Shown piece by piece: positions 1 through 5,252 of a DNA stretch of 5,252 nucleotides. Position 1 is the stretch's first letter, and each line of letters starts with the position of its first letter. The stretch is from an uncultured Collinsella sp. (GTDB lineage Bacteria; Actinomycetota; Coriobacteriia; Coriobacteriales; Coriobacteriaceae), in contig CAAELJ010000102.1 in NCBI GenBank assembly GCA_900756725.1, positions 1 through 5,252 of the forward strand. Reading direction: 5' to 3'. The notes beneath the pieces are model-generated. The model saw nothing but the letters and a program-made list of their open reading frames with translations. It ran no database searches and was not told the origin of the DNA. A program made the translations under genes and the position numbers.

Positions 1-13
1 CCAGGTTAAACTG

Positions 14-52
14 AAGGGACTGACCCCGGAGGAGTTCCGGAGACAGTCCCTT
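14..52. repeat. Imperfect hairpin with AGGGACTG/CAGTCCCT core
   Basis: Arms AAGGGACTG (14-22) and CAGTCCCTT (44-52) are perfectly complementary. After two mismatches the stem resumes with CCGGA (26-30) against TCCGG (36-40), closing a five-base loop. The 8-base core recurs in the larger palindrome at 1788-1854, so the two probably belong to one family of short dispersed palindromes. No T-run follows either arm directly, so it is not a clear intrinsic terminator, although it could end transcription of a gene lying left of the window. Confidence 0.75.
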
Positions 53-149
53 GCGGCGTAGCTTTTATTTAAGCCGTCCAAGTTTTGGGGTGCAGTTCAT
101 CGTCTGCGTTCCGGGGGCTTTTTGCTGCCGCGAGGATGCGGCTAAACGA

Positions 150-245
150 TGCACTCGGGTTAAATCGGATCTTATATTTCGCATGCGCTTTATATAGCTC
201 CATTTTTGGGTACAGTGTTGTCCCGATATTGAGCTTGGGGGATAT
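150..245 (+). promoter_or_regulatory. Putative promoter and leader region of the 499-residue membrane protein gene
   Basis: This stretch is clearly richer in A+T than the coding DNA. It contains several -10-like hexamers (TATATT at 173-178, TATATA at 191-196, GATATT at 225-230), but none has a convincing -35 at 16-18 bases. A G-run at 237-241 lies 4 bases before the ATG at 246 and may serve as a weak ribosome binding site. The exact promoter cannot be chosen by eye. Confidence 0.3.
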
Positions 246-1745
246 ATGAAAGATGAGACGATGGGCCAAGAGGATGCGGCCCAAGATGCAGAAGCGTGTG
301 CCGAGGCCCTGGAGAGCCTTGACCGGATTGCGCTAGATGAGCTCTCGTTTAGCGATTCGGCCGTCGACACGCAGGACGAGGCGCATGAAGGCACCGAGGA
401 CGAAGACAGCGACGCCAAAGACGCTCCTGACGAAGCCGAAGCCGAAGCCGAAGCCGAAGAGGACGATAGCAAGGGCGACGACCAGCCCGAATCCGACACG
501 AGCGAGGAAACCATCTTGCTCGACAGCTTGCCCGCCGAAGATTCGCTGACCCGCGAGCTCCCTGGCTTAGGCTCTGCGCCTGCCGTGGACGAGACCATCG
601 CCATGGGCGATATCCCCCTACCGTCCGTTCCTTCGGCACGCGAAGCCGAGGTTCGCCATCGCAAGATGTCGCCCAAGCGACGCAACCTGATGGTGGCAGG
701 CGTTGTTGCCATCGCGCTCGTCGCCGGCGGCGCGGGCTATGCGGCTTGGAACGGATACCAGCAAGAGCAGGCCGCCGTGGTTGCCGCAAACGCCCATACC
801 ATGATGTCGGTGCAAATTGGCGTACATGCCGCGGGGCTCGACTGCTCCACCGGCTCAAAGATCCCCGTGCAGGTGAGTGGCCAGGACTCCGACGGCTCTT
901 CTGTGAGCGAAACGCTCTACGTTGACGAGCACGGTCGCGGCATTAAGCTGCTGCCCGGCGATTACGCGCTCTCCATTGCTGGATCCCCCATCGCGGAAGA
1001 CGGCACCATCTACACCGTCCCGACCACCAAGGCGCAGGTCACCATTAAGAGCGATGGGCAGGATTTGAGTGCCCAGGCCACCTTTAAGCTCAAGGTACCT
1101 TCGGCCGACACGGTGACTGACGACCAGATCGATGCCGCCGCCAAGTATGCTGAGGAAGGGGGCGCAAGCTCTGCCGCCGCGGCAAAGATACTCCAGCAGG
1201 CGGCAATTACGCGCCGCGATGCCGCCGCCAACGCCGTAAGCGCAAGCGAGGCTCAGTCCGCCCGCGATGCCGACGCTCGGCACAAGGCGACGAACCTGTA
1301 TCAGCTCGATATTCCGGTTGAGTGGTATGGCAAGGTCGCAACCTGGCAAAACGGCAGCACGCTGTGCATTTATCTGGACAGCGACACCAACACACCGCTC
1401 GTGACGCTTGTCGCAGTGCGCGACGGCGAGACCTTTATGCCCGACGACGGCGATACGGTTTTGGGCACGGTCAGCCTAGGCAACGGCTACACCGTCTACG
1501 CCAGCGGCCCTGTCTATCCGTACGTGATTCCGCAAACCGTTAATGGACGCACGCAGGACCCTGTGTCGACCTATCCCATGGACCAGGCTATTGAACTTGT
1601 CGAGCTTACGACCGGCAACCGCTACACCTATAGCCAGATTAAGAACGACCTGGTTGGCAAAGACGGCAACGCAGACGCCGCGACCAAACTCGAGACCGAC
1701 TACCTCGCCCAGATTCTCCTGCCGAGCATCAAAGCACAGGACTAG
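246..1745 (+). CDS. Single-pass membrane protein with acidic cytoplasmic region and exported C-terminal domain, function unknown
   Basis: I do not recognise a named family. Residues 1-135 are highly acidic and low in complexity, including an (EA)n run near 63-71 encoded by a GAAGCC tandem repeat. A basic patch (about 136-146, RHRK and PKRR) precedes one hydrophobic helix at about 147-168, rich in A, V and G. By the positive-inside rule the acidic half is cytoplasmic and the C-terminal ~330 residues lie outside. The exported part begins with a probable beta-sandwich (about 188-285), whose LLPGDYALSIAG stretch resembles prealbumin-like surface domains. An Ala-rich helical segment follows (about 290-348), then a compact C-terminal domain (about 352-497) opening with DIPVEWYGKV. 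Exported cysteines C200 and C374 could pair. The ATG at 246 is preceded by a weak G-rich ribosome binding site; ATG at 261 is a possible alternative. Three [DE]ET[MI] motifs (T5, T89, T117) recur in the cytoplasmic part. A surface sensor, adhesin or envelope-associated protein are all possible. The gene is surely real; its function is open. Confidence 0.9.
   Translation: MKDETMGQEDAAQDAEACAEALESLDRIALDELSFSDSAVDTQDEAHEGTEDEDSDAKDAPDEAEAEAEAEEDDSKGDDQPESDTSEETILLDSLPAEDSLTRELPGLGSAPAVDETIAMGDIPLPSVPSAREAEVRHRKMSPKRRNLMVAGVVAIALVAGGAGYAAWNGYQQEQAAVVAANAHTMMSVQIGVHAAGLDCSTGSKIPVQVSGQDSDGSSVSETLYVDEHGRGIKLLPGDYALSIAGSPIAEDGTIYTVPTTKAQVTIKSDGQDLSAQATFKLKVPSADTVTDDQIDAAAKYAEEGGASSAAAAKILQQAAITRRDAAANAVSASEAQSARDADARHKATNLYQLDIPVEWYGKVATWQNGSTLCIYLDSDTNTPLVTLVAVRDGETFMPDDGDTVLGTVSLGNGYTVYASGPVYPYVIPQTVNGRTQDPVSTYPMDQAIELVELTTGNRYTYSQIKNDLVGKDGNADAATKLETDYLAQILLPSIKAQD
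432..459 (+). repeat. GAAGCC hexanucleotide tandem repeat inside a CDS
   Basis: Four perfect copies of GAAGCC (432-455) plus a partial fifth (GAAG) encode alternating Glu-Ala within the acidic cytoplasmic segment of the membrane protein. The unit is a multiple of three, so gain or loss of copies would change segment length without shifting the frame. Confidence 0.95.
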
Positions 1746-1787
1746 CCGGCCCGAAGACAGCCGCCCAACACCCACATCCCCCTACGC

Positions 1788-1854
1788 AGTTGCGGTGAAA
1801 TAGGGACTGTTTTTGCTGGTCAAACCGCAAAACAGTCCCTATTTCACCGCAACT
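1788..1854. repeat. 67-base near-perfect palindrome at the convergent junction
   Basis: The arms 1788-1813 and 1829-1854 match over 26 base pairs without a mismatch. The left arm begins AGTTGCGGTGAAATAGGGAC and ends CTGTTTT. Inside the 15-base centre, GC/GC and GGT/ACC can pair further, leaving CAA at the tip, so almost the whole unit folds. It lies 42 bases after the stop at 1745 and 24 bases past the stop of the minus-strand gene at 1879. Neither side has a T-run after the stem, so it is not a standard intrinsic terminator, but it could still stop or shield transcripts from both directions. It shares AGGGACTG/CAGTCCCT with the hairpin at 14-52, suggesting a REP- or MITE-like family. Confidence 0.9.
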
Positions 1855-1878
1855 TATTGGTGACCTTTTGGGTGGCAC

Positions 1879-2052
1879 TCAGCGCCACGGATCGGCTTCG
1901 AACATTGGCTCGCGCTCGGGGCGGCGATCGCTGTAGGGATCGTAGCCGTCGTCGTCCTCGTTCTCGGCACGGATGTAGGGGTCACGCGGCTTGGGCACCG
2001 GTTTGGACGTGGGCTTGGGCGCCGGTGCGCCTGTCTTGATCTCGTCTTTCAT
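1879..2052 (-). CDS. Small proline-rich/acidic protein (57 aa), function unknown
   Basis: Starting at MKDEIKTG, the product has a lysine/proline-rich first half (PAPKPTSKPVPKPRDP), an acidic and aromatic middle (AENEDDDGYDPYSD) and a C-terminus ending EADPWR. It has no membrane segment, signal peptide or cysteine, and is probably disordered and cytoplasmic. The start is chosen because GAGGAG (2061-2066 on the complement) sits 8 bases before this ATG; the in-frame ATG at 2058 would leave only 2 bases, and the one at 2070 has none. Third positions are mostly C or G, as expected for a translated gene here. It lies downstream of clpB in the same direction but beyond a good terminator, so it has its own promoter or depends on read-through. 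No known family is recognised; it could be an adaptor or a linker-like peptide. Confidence 0.72.
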   Translation of the reverse strand: MKDEIKTGAPAPKPTSKPVPKPRDPYIRAENEDDDGYDPYSDRRPEREPMFEADPWR

Positions 2053-2060
2053 CTGCATAG

Positions 2061-2066
2061 CTCCTC
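2061..2066 (-). promoter_or_regulatory. Ribosome binding site fixing the start of the 57-residue gene
   Basis: GAGGAG on the minus strand lies 8 bases ahead of the ATG at 2052. It is a near-ideal Shine-Dalgarno sequence and overlaps codons 2-3 of the longer reading from 2070, which argues against that longer start. Confidence 0.75.
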
Positions 2067-2102
2067 GCATCGCATCCGTTCAATATCATCGATTGTCGCA
2101 CG

Positions 2103-2139
2103 AAAAAGGGCGGCGGACCCAATTGGATCCGTCGCCCTT
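2103..2139 (-). terminator. Intrinsic terminator of clpB
   Basis: Read on the minus strand, AAGGGCGACGGA (2139-2128) pairs with TCCGCCGCCCTT (2117-2106), with one G-T wobble. CCAATTGG in the centre extends the stem after one mismatch, and the distal arm runs into five T's (2107-2103). It begins 45 bases after the clpB stop codon. It separates clpB from the small gene at 1879-2052. Confidence 0.87.
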
Positions 2140-2184
2140 GGCGTTTAGAGACGGCTGGTAGATTTTAAGGCATATCCCAAAAAT

Positions 2185-4812
2185 CTACTCGGCGTCGGGG
2201 ACCTCGTAGGTGGCCGCCGGCGTGTTATCGCACACGACGGTAAAGCCGCCGTCCTTGTCGACATCGACTGTCACCTGATCGCCCTCGCGCACCGTGCCGT
2301 CGATGATAGCGGCGGCGATGGCATCCACGACCTCGCGCTGAACCAGACGCTTGAGCGGACGGGCGCCAAAGACCGGGTCCAGGCCGCCCACGGCGAGCAT
2401 CTGCTTGGCCGCCGGGGTGATGGCAAGCGTCATGCGCTCCTTGGCCAGGCGTGCGCGGACGTCGGCGAGCTGGATGTCGACGATCTTCTCGATCTGCGCC
2501 ATGCCGAGCGGATGGAACACCACGATATCGTCGATACGGTTGAGGAACTCGGGGCGGAAGGTCTGAGCCATGGCGGCGTCGACCTGATGGCGCATCTCCT
2601 CCTCGTCCTTACCGGACAGATCGGCGATAGCCTTGGAGCCCACGTTAGACGTCATGATGATAATCGTGTTCTTGAAGGACACCTGGCGACCCTGACCGTC
2701 GGTCAGACGGCCGTCGTCAAGCACCTGCAACAGCACGTTAAAGACATCCGGATGAGCCTTCTCCATCTCGTCGAGCAAGATCACGGAGTACGGACGACGG
2801 CGCACGGCCTCGGTGAGCTGGCCGCCCTCGTCATAGCCCACGTATCCCGGAGGCGCACCAATCAGACGCTGGACGCTGAACTTCTCCATGTACTCGGACA
2901 TGTCGATACGCACGAGCGCACGCTCGTCATCGAACAGGCACTCGGCCAGCGCCTTGGCGAGCTCGGTCTTGCCTACGCCGGTGGGGCCCAGGAAGAAGAA
3001 GCTGCCGATGGGCTTGTCCGGATCGGAGAGACCCGCACGGCTGCGGCGCACGGCCGCGGCAACGGCGGAGACGGCCTCGTCCTGACCGATAACGCGCTTA
3101 TGCAGCTCGCCCTCCAAGCCCTTGAGCTTGTCGAGCTCGCCCTGCATCATCTTGGACACGGGCACGCCGGTCCAGGCGCTCACGACCTCGGCGATCTCAT
3201 CGGAGGTCACCTGCTCGTTGAGGCCCTCGCCGTCCTGCTGCTTTTGTGCCTCGAGCGCGGCCTCGGAATCCTGAATCTGCTGCTGCAGACCAGGAATCAC
3301 GGAGTAGCGAAGCTCGGACGCACGGCCCAGGTCGCCGTTGCGCGTCGCGCGCTCCTCTTCGCTTCTGGCCTCGTCGAGTTGCCCCTTGAGCTCCTGCACG
3401 TGGTCGATGGCGTTCTTCTGGTTGAGCCAGCCGGCCTTTTGCACGTTGAGCTTTTCCTGGACCTCGGCAATCTCTTGGCGCAGGGCCTCCAGACGCTCCT
3501 TGGAGGCGTCGTCGGTCTCCTTCATGAGCGCCTGCTCCTCGATCTGCAGCTGGGTGAGCTGGCGCGTGGTGGCGTCAATCTCGACCGGCATGCTGTCGAG
3601 TTCCATGCGCAGGCGGCTTGCCGCCTCATCGACCAGGTCGATGGCCTTGTCGGGCAGGAAGCGGTCGGCGATGTAGCGATCGGAGAGGTCGGCGGCGGCC
3701 ACGAGCGCGCTATCGGTGATGTGCACGCCGTGGAAGATCTCGTACTTCTCCTTGAGGCCACGCAGAATCGAGATGGTGTCCTCGACGGTAGGCTCGGAGA
3801 CCATCACGGTCTGGAAACGACGGGCGAGCGCCGCGTCCTTCTCGATGTACTTGCGGTATTCGTCGAGCGTGGTCGCGCCGATCGCATGCAGGTCGCCACG
3901 GGCGAGCGCAGGCTTGAGGATGTTGCCGGCGTCCATAGAGCCCTCGGTGGCACCCGCGCCCACGATGGTGTGGAGCTCATCGATGAACAGGATGACCTTG
4001 CCTTCGGACTTTTGCACTTCCTTGAGCACGGCCTTCAAGCGGTCCTCGAACTCGCCGCGGTACTTGGCGCCGGCGACCAGCGCGCTCATGTCGAGCTCAA
4101 TGAGGTCGCGGTCGCGCAGGGTGCTCGGCACGTCGCCGGCCACGATACGCTGGGCGATACCCTCGACGATGGCCGTCTTGCCGACGCCCGGCTCGCCGAT
4201 GAGCACGGGGTTGTTCTTGGTGCGGCGGGACAGGACCTGAATGGTACGGCGGATCTCGTCGGTACGGCCGATGACCGGGTCGAGCTTGCCGGCGCGGGCG
4301 AGGTCGCAGATGTTGCGGCCGTACTGCTCCAAGGCCTCAAACTGGGTTTTGTCTTCGGCAGACGTCACGCGGTCATCGCCGCGCAGCTCCTCGTAGACCT
4401 GCTCGATGCGCTCCTTGGTCACGCCGGCATCGCGCAGCACGCGGCCCGCCTCGCCCTTATCCTCGGCAAGTGCCATCAGCAGATGCTCGGTCACCACAAA
4501 GCTGTCGCCCATCTTGGTGGCCTTCTTCTCGGCCTTCTCGATGACGCGGACGAGCTCGTTGGACAGGCCCATCTGCTGACCCTCGCCCGAAACCTTGGGC
4601 GCATGGTCGATGGCATCCTGCGTGGAGCGCGCGAGTTGAGCCGGATCGGCACCAATGCGCTCGATGATCACGGAGATATTGCGTTCACCGGCACCGAGCA
4701 GGGCAGACAGCAGGTGAATCGGCTCCACCGCGCCGGCCTGCGCGTCGGCAGCCGTGCTCATGGCGGTCTGCAACGCCTCGCGCGACGTCATTGCTAGCTT
4801 ATCGATTCTCAT
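2185..4812 (-). CDS. clpB: ATP-dependent disaggregase ClpB (Hsp100)
   Basis: ClpB is the cytosolic AAA+ hexamer that threads aggregated proteins through its central pore, in cooperation with DnaK/DnaJ/GrpE. The 875-residue length is normal for the family. The Clp N-terminal domain spans about 1-145. The first AAA+ module has Walker A GEPGVGKT (206-213), pore-loop Y251, Walker B DE at 278-279 and arginine pair R331-R332. A long coiled-coil middle domain (about 410-525) identifies ClpB rather than the shorter-linker ClpC. The second module has Walker A GPTGVGKT (609-616), pore loop GAPPGYVGY (Y657), Walker B DE at 681-682, sensor-1 N723, arginine finger R759 in FLNRIDD, and sensor-2 GAR at 816-818. 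No ClpP-binding IGF/IGL loop is evident between the pore loop and the second Walker B, consistent with a disaggregase. All key catalytic residues are intact. The start at 4812 (MRIDKLAMTS) has a good ribosome binding site and matches the usual N-terminus; M8 lacks one. The gene has its own leader and terminator, so it is probably monocistronic. Confidence 0.98.
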   Translation of the reverse strand: MRIDKLAMTSREALQTAMSTAADAQAGAVEPIHLLSALLGAGERNISVIIERIGADPAQLARSTQDAIDHAPKVSGEGQQMGLSNELVRVIEKAEKKATKMGDSFVVTEHLLMALAEDKGEAGRVLRDAGVTKERIEQVYEELRGDDRVTSAEDKTQFEALEQYGRNICDLARAGKLDPVIGRTDEIRRTIQVLSRRTKNNPVLIGEPGVGKTAIVEGIAQRIVAGDVPSTLRDRDLIELDMSALVAGAKYRGEFEDRLKAVLKEVQKSEGKVILFIDELHTIVGAGATEGSMDAGNILKPALARGDLHAIGATTLDEYRKYIEKDAALARRFQTVMVSEPTVEDTISILRGLKEKYEIFHGVHITDSALVAAADLSDRYIADRFLPDKAIDLVDEAASRLRMELDSMPVEIDATTRQLTQLQIEEQALMKETDDASKERLEALRQEIAEVQEKLNVQKAGWLNQKNAIDHVQELKGQLDEARSEEERATRNGDLGRASELRYSVIPGLQQQIQDSEAALEAQKQQDGEGLNEQVTSDEIAEVVSAWTGVPVSKMMQGELDKLKGLEGELHKRVIGQDEAVSAVAAAVRRSRAGLSDPDKPIGSFFFLGPTGVGKTELAKALAECLFDDERALVRIDMSEYMEKFSVQRLIGAPPGYVGYDEGGQLTEAVRRRPYSVILLDEMEKAHPDVFNVLLQVLDDGRLTDGQGRQVSFKNTIIIMTSNVGSKAIADLSGKDEEEMRHQVDAAMAQTFRPEFLNRIDDIVVFHPLGMAQIEKIVDIQLADVRARLAKERMTLAITPAAKQMLAVGGLDPVFGARPLKRLVQREVVDAIAAAIIDGTVREGDQVTVDVDKDGGFTVVCDNTPAATYEVPDAE

Positions 4813-4816
4813 GGAA

Positions 4817-4825
4817 TCACCTCTC
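4817..4825 (-). promoter_or_regulatory. Ribosome binding site of clpB
   Basis: GAGAGGTGA on the minus strand ends 4 bases before the ATG at 4812, with the GAGG core about 7 bases away. It supports that start over the internal ATG at codon 8. Confidence 0.8.
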
Positions 4826-4830
4826 TTGGG

Positions 4831-4856
4831 GTGGCCGCCCTACGGGGCGGCTTCAC
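4831..4856 (-). promoter_or_regulatory. GC-rich hairpin in the clpB leader
   Basis: GCCGCCC (minus strand, 4851-4845) and GGGCGGC (4840-4834) form a 7-base-pair stem around a CGTA loop. An outer GTG/CAC pairs across a two-base bulge. The stem ends about 5 bases upstream of the ribosome binding site and has no T-run, so it is not a terminator. It could stabilise the mRNA or tune initiation on clpB; the role is inferred. Confidence 0.65.
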
Positions 4857-4889
4857 GTTGTTCGAGAAGTATTGTTGCCAGCTTTTCGC

Positions 4890-4927
4890 AATCTTATACA
4901 CAAATCTAAGTCTCTATATATAAGATT
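4890..4927 (-). promoter_or_regulatory. Possible clpB promoter within an AT-rich inverted repeat
   Basis: AATCTTATA (4890-4898) and TATAAGATT (4919-4927) are perfect 9-base inverted repeats 20 bases apart in the most AT-rich part of the intergenic region. On the minus strand the proximal arm contains TATAAG, a good -10 candidate about 80 bases before the clpB ATG. No convincing -35 sits at 17 bases. The arrangement would suit an operator over the promoter, but this is inference. Confidence 0.38.
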
Positions 4928-4989
4928 TTCTGAGTGATTGATGGATAGGGTACTGAGATGTCAGCCCGCCGCCGCCCAGGCGCACTACC

Positions 4990-5126
4990 GTCTCGATCTG
5001 TAACATCTAGCGGCTGTTTATGGCTCTAGATGTTACAGATCGAGATGAAATGACCAGCGGCACCTGTTTATCTAAATCTGTAACACCAGGCCCACTTTTA
5101 GCGGCCAAGATGTTACAGATCGAGAC
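4990..5126. repeat. Cluster of nested inverted repeats carrying TCTGTAACA, MITE-like
   Basis: The unit is bounded by perfect 19-base inverted ends: GTCTCGATCTGTAACATCT at 4990-5008 and its complement at 5108-5126. Two hairpins lie inside it in tandem. The first pairs 4991-5010 with 5026-5045 over 20 bases (loop 15). The second pairs ATCTGTAACA (5076-5085) with TGTTACAGAT (5111-5120), with 25 bases between. CTGTTTAT occurs at 5014-5021 and 5064-5071, and AGCGGC starts at 5009, 5056 and 5100, so the two halves look like a diverged duplication. No reading frame or target-site duplication is evident. It fills most of the space between the clpB promoter region and the IS element. Confidence 0.9.
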
Positions 5127-5161
5127 AGACCGAAAACCACCACAAAGGGGACAGTGAACTG

Positions 5162-5194
5162 CCTCCCATTTCTTGGACATCGGGAAATGGGAGG
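5162..5194 (+). promoter_or_regulatory. Hairpin sequestering the transposase ribosome binding site
   Basis: CCTCCCATTTC (5162-5172) and GAAATGGGAGG (5184-5194) pair perfectly over 11 bases with an 11-base loop. The 3' arm contains GGGAGG (5189-5194), the ribosome binding site 6 bases before the ATG at 5201. RNA entering from outside the element would fold and hide this site, a known way for insertion sequences to limit transposase synthesis from external promoters. Confidence 0.75.
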
Positions 5195-5200
5195 TTTTCC

Positions 5201-5252
5201 ATGAGTATAGACCTCAGGGTGAAGCACGACCTGGAGTCCAGGAGGCGGGCCG
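5201..5252 (+). CDS. Transposase orfA of the IS3-family element, N-terminal fragment
   Basis: Only 17 codons are visible, reading MSIDLRVKHDLESRRRA, and the frame is open to the window edge. The start follows GGGAGG with ideal 6-base spacing. A short, basic, helical N-terminus fits the helix-turn-helix DNA-binding protein that IS3-family orfA encodes. Identification rests mainly on position inside the IS-like end; too little protein is visible to prove it. In such elements orfA is usually followed by orfB, the DDE catalytic part, made by frameshifting. Confidence 0.6.
   Translation, partial: MSIDLRVKHDLESRRRA

Larger units (their letters stand above)
5155..5252 (+). mobile_element. Left end of an IS3-family (IS150-like) insertion sequence, cut by the window edge
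   Basis: The sequence starting TGAACTGCCTCCCATTT, followed by TTGGAC and GAAATGG, resembles the terminal inverted repeat of IS150-group elements as I remember them (TG, ACTGC, CCATTT, TTGGAC and GAAATGG in the same order). A short basic ORF begins directly after it, as expected for orfA. The bases just outside, CAG or ACAG (5151-5154), would be one copy of a 3-4 base target duplication. The right end lies beyond the window, so the boundary and family are inferred from one end only. Confidence 0.65.

Noticed and set aside
65..712. 215-codon minus-strand frame, mostly serine and alanine
   Set aside because: It is the complement of the acidic low-complexity 5' part of the membrane protein gene; long Ser runs are the shadow of Asp/Glu-rich codons.
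855..1349. 164-codon minus-strand frame within the membrane protein gene
   Set aside because: It overlaps the better-supported plus-strand gene entirely and shows no motif or start signal.
1788..1854. Bidirectional intrinsic terminator
   Set aside because: The stem is strong, but neither outer flank has the T-run needed; recorded as a repeat with a possible secondary role in transcription.
2052..2070. Upstream starts (2070 and 2058) for the 57-residue gene
   Set aside because: The GAGGAG ribosome binding site lies inside the longest reading and only 2 bases before the middle ATG; spacing fits the ATG at 2052.
2512..4797. 761-codon open frame on the plus strand opposite clpB
   Set aside because: It lies wholly antisense to a clear clpB with all motifs intact. 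Its Leu/Gly/His/Val-rich composition is what the complement of GC-biased codons yields, and no domain or good ribosome binding site is visible.
4926..4960. HAIR-like site suggested by CTGAGT and ACTGAG
   Set aside because: The two halves are not inverted complements and their spacing is far from the 7 bases of HAIR.
4990..5126. CRISPR array
   Set aside because: The repeats alternate in orientation and spacing is irregular; a CRISPR array has direct repeats with spacers of uniform length.

Overview
The window is GC-rich bacterial DNA with strong G/C preference at third codon positions. Its small cell-surface protein style, short low-copy palindromes and IS3-type element suggest a gut actinobacterium of the Coriobacteriia, perhaps Collinsella. 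That assignment is an inference from overall character, not from a marker gene.

Layout: positions 1-245 hold a hairpin (14-52) and an AT-richer promoter-like stretch. Positions 246-1745 (+) encode a 499-residue single-pass membrane protein with a very acidic cytoplasmic half and an exported, unrecognised C-terminal half. Positions 1746-1878 form a convergent junction dominated by a 67-base palindrome (1788-1854) that shares a core with the first hairpin. Positions 1879-2052 (-) encode a 57-residue proline-rich and acidic protein. Positions 2103-2139 carry the terminator of clpB, which fills 2185-4812 (-) and is the only gene identified with near certainty. Positions 4813-5154 are intergenic: a clpB leader hairpin, a possible promoter/operator, and a 137-base cluster of inverted repeats (4990-5126). 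From 5155 to the right edge lies the left end of an IS3-family (IS150-like) insertion sequence with the first 17 codons of its first ORF.

The genes do not form one pathway. clpB is apparently monocistronic, with its own leader and terminator, and encodes the cytosolic disaggregase that works with DnaK. The 499-residue protein and the 57-residue protein converge on the large palindrome and have no assigned function. The most unusual content is non-coding: two families of palindromic repeats, and an IS end whose hairpin buries the transposase ribosome binding site. No tRNA, rRNA or CRISPR array is visible.
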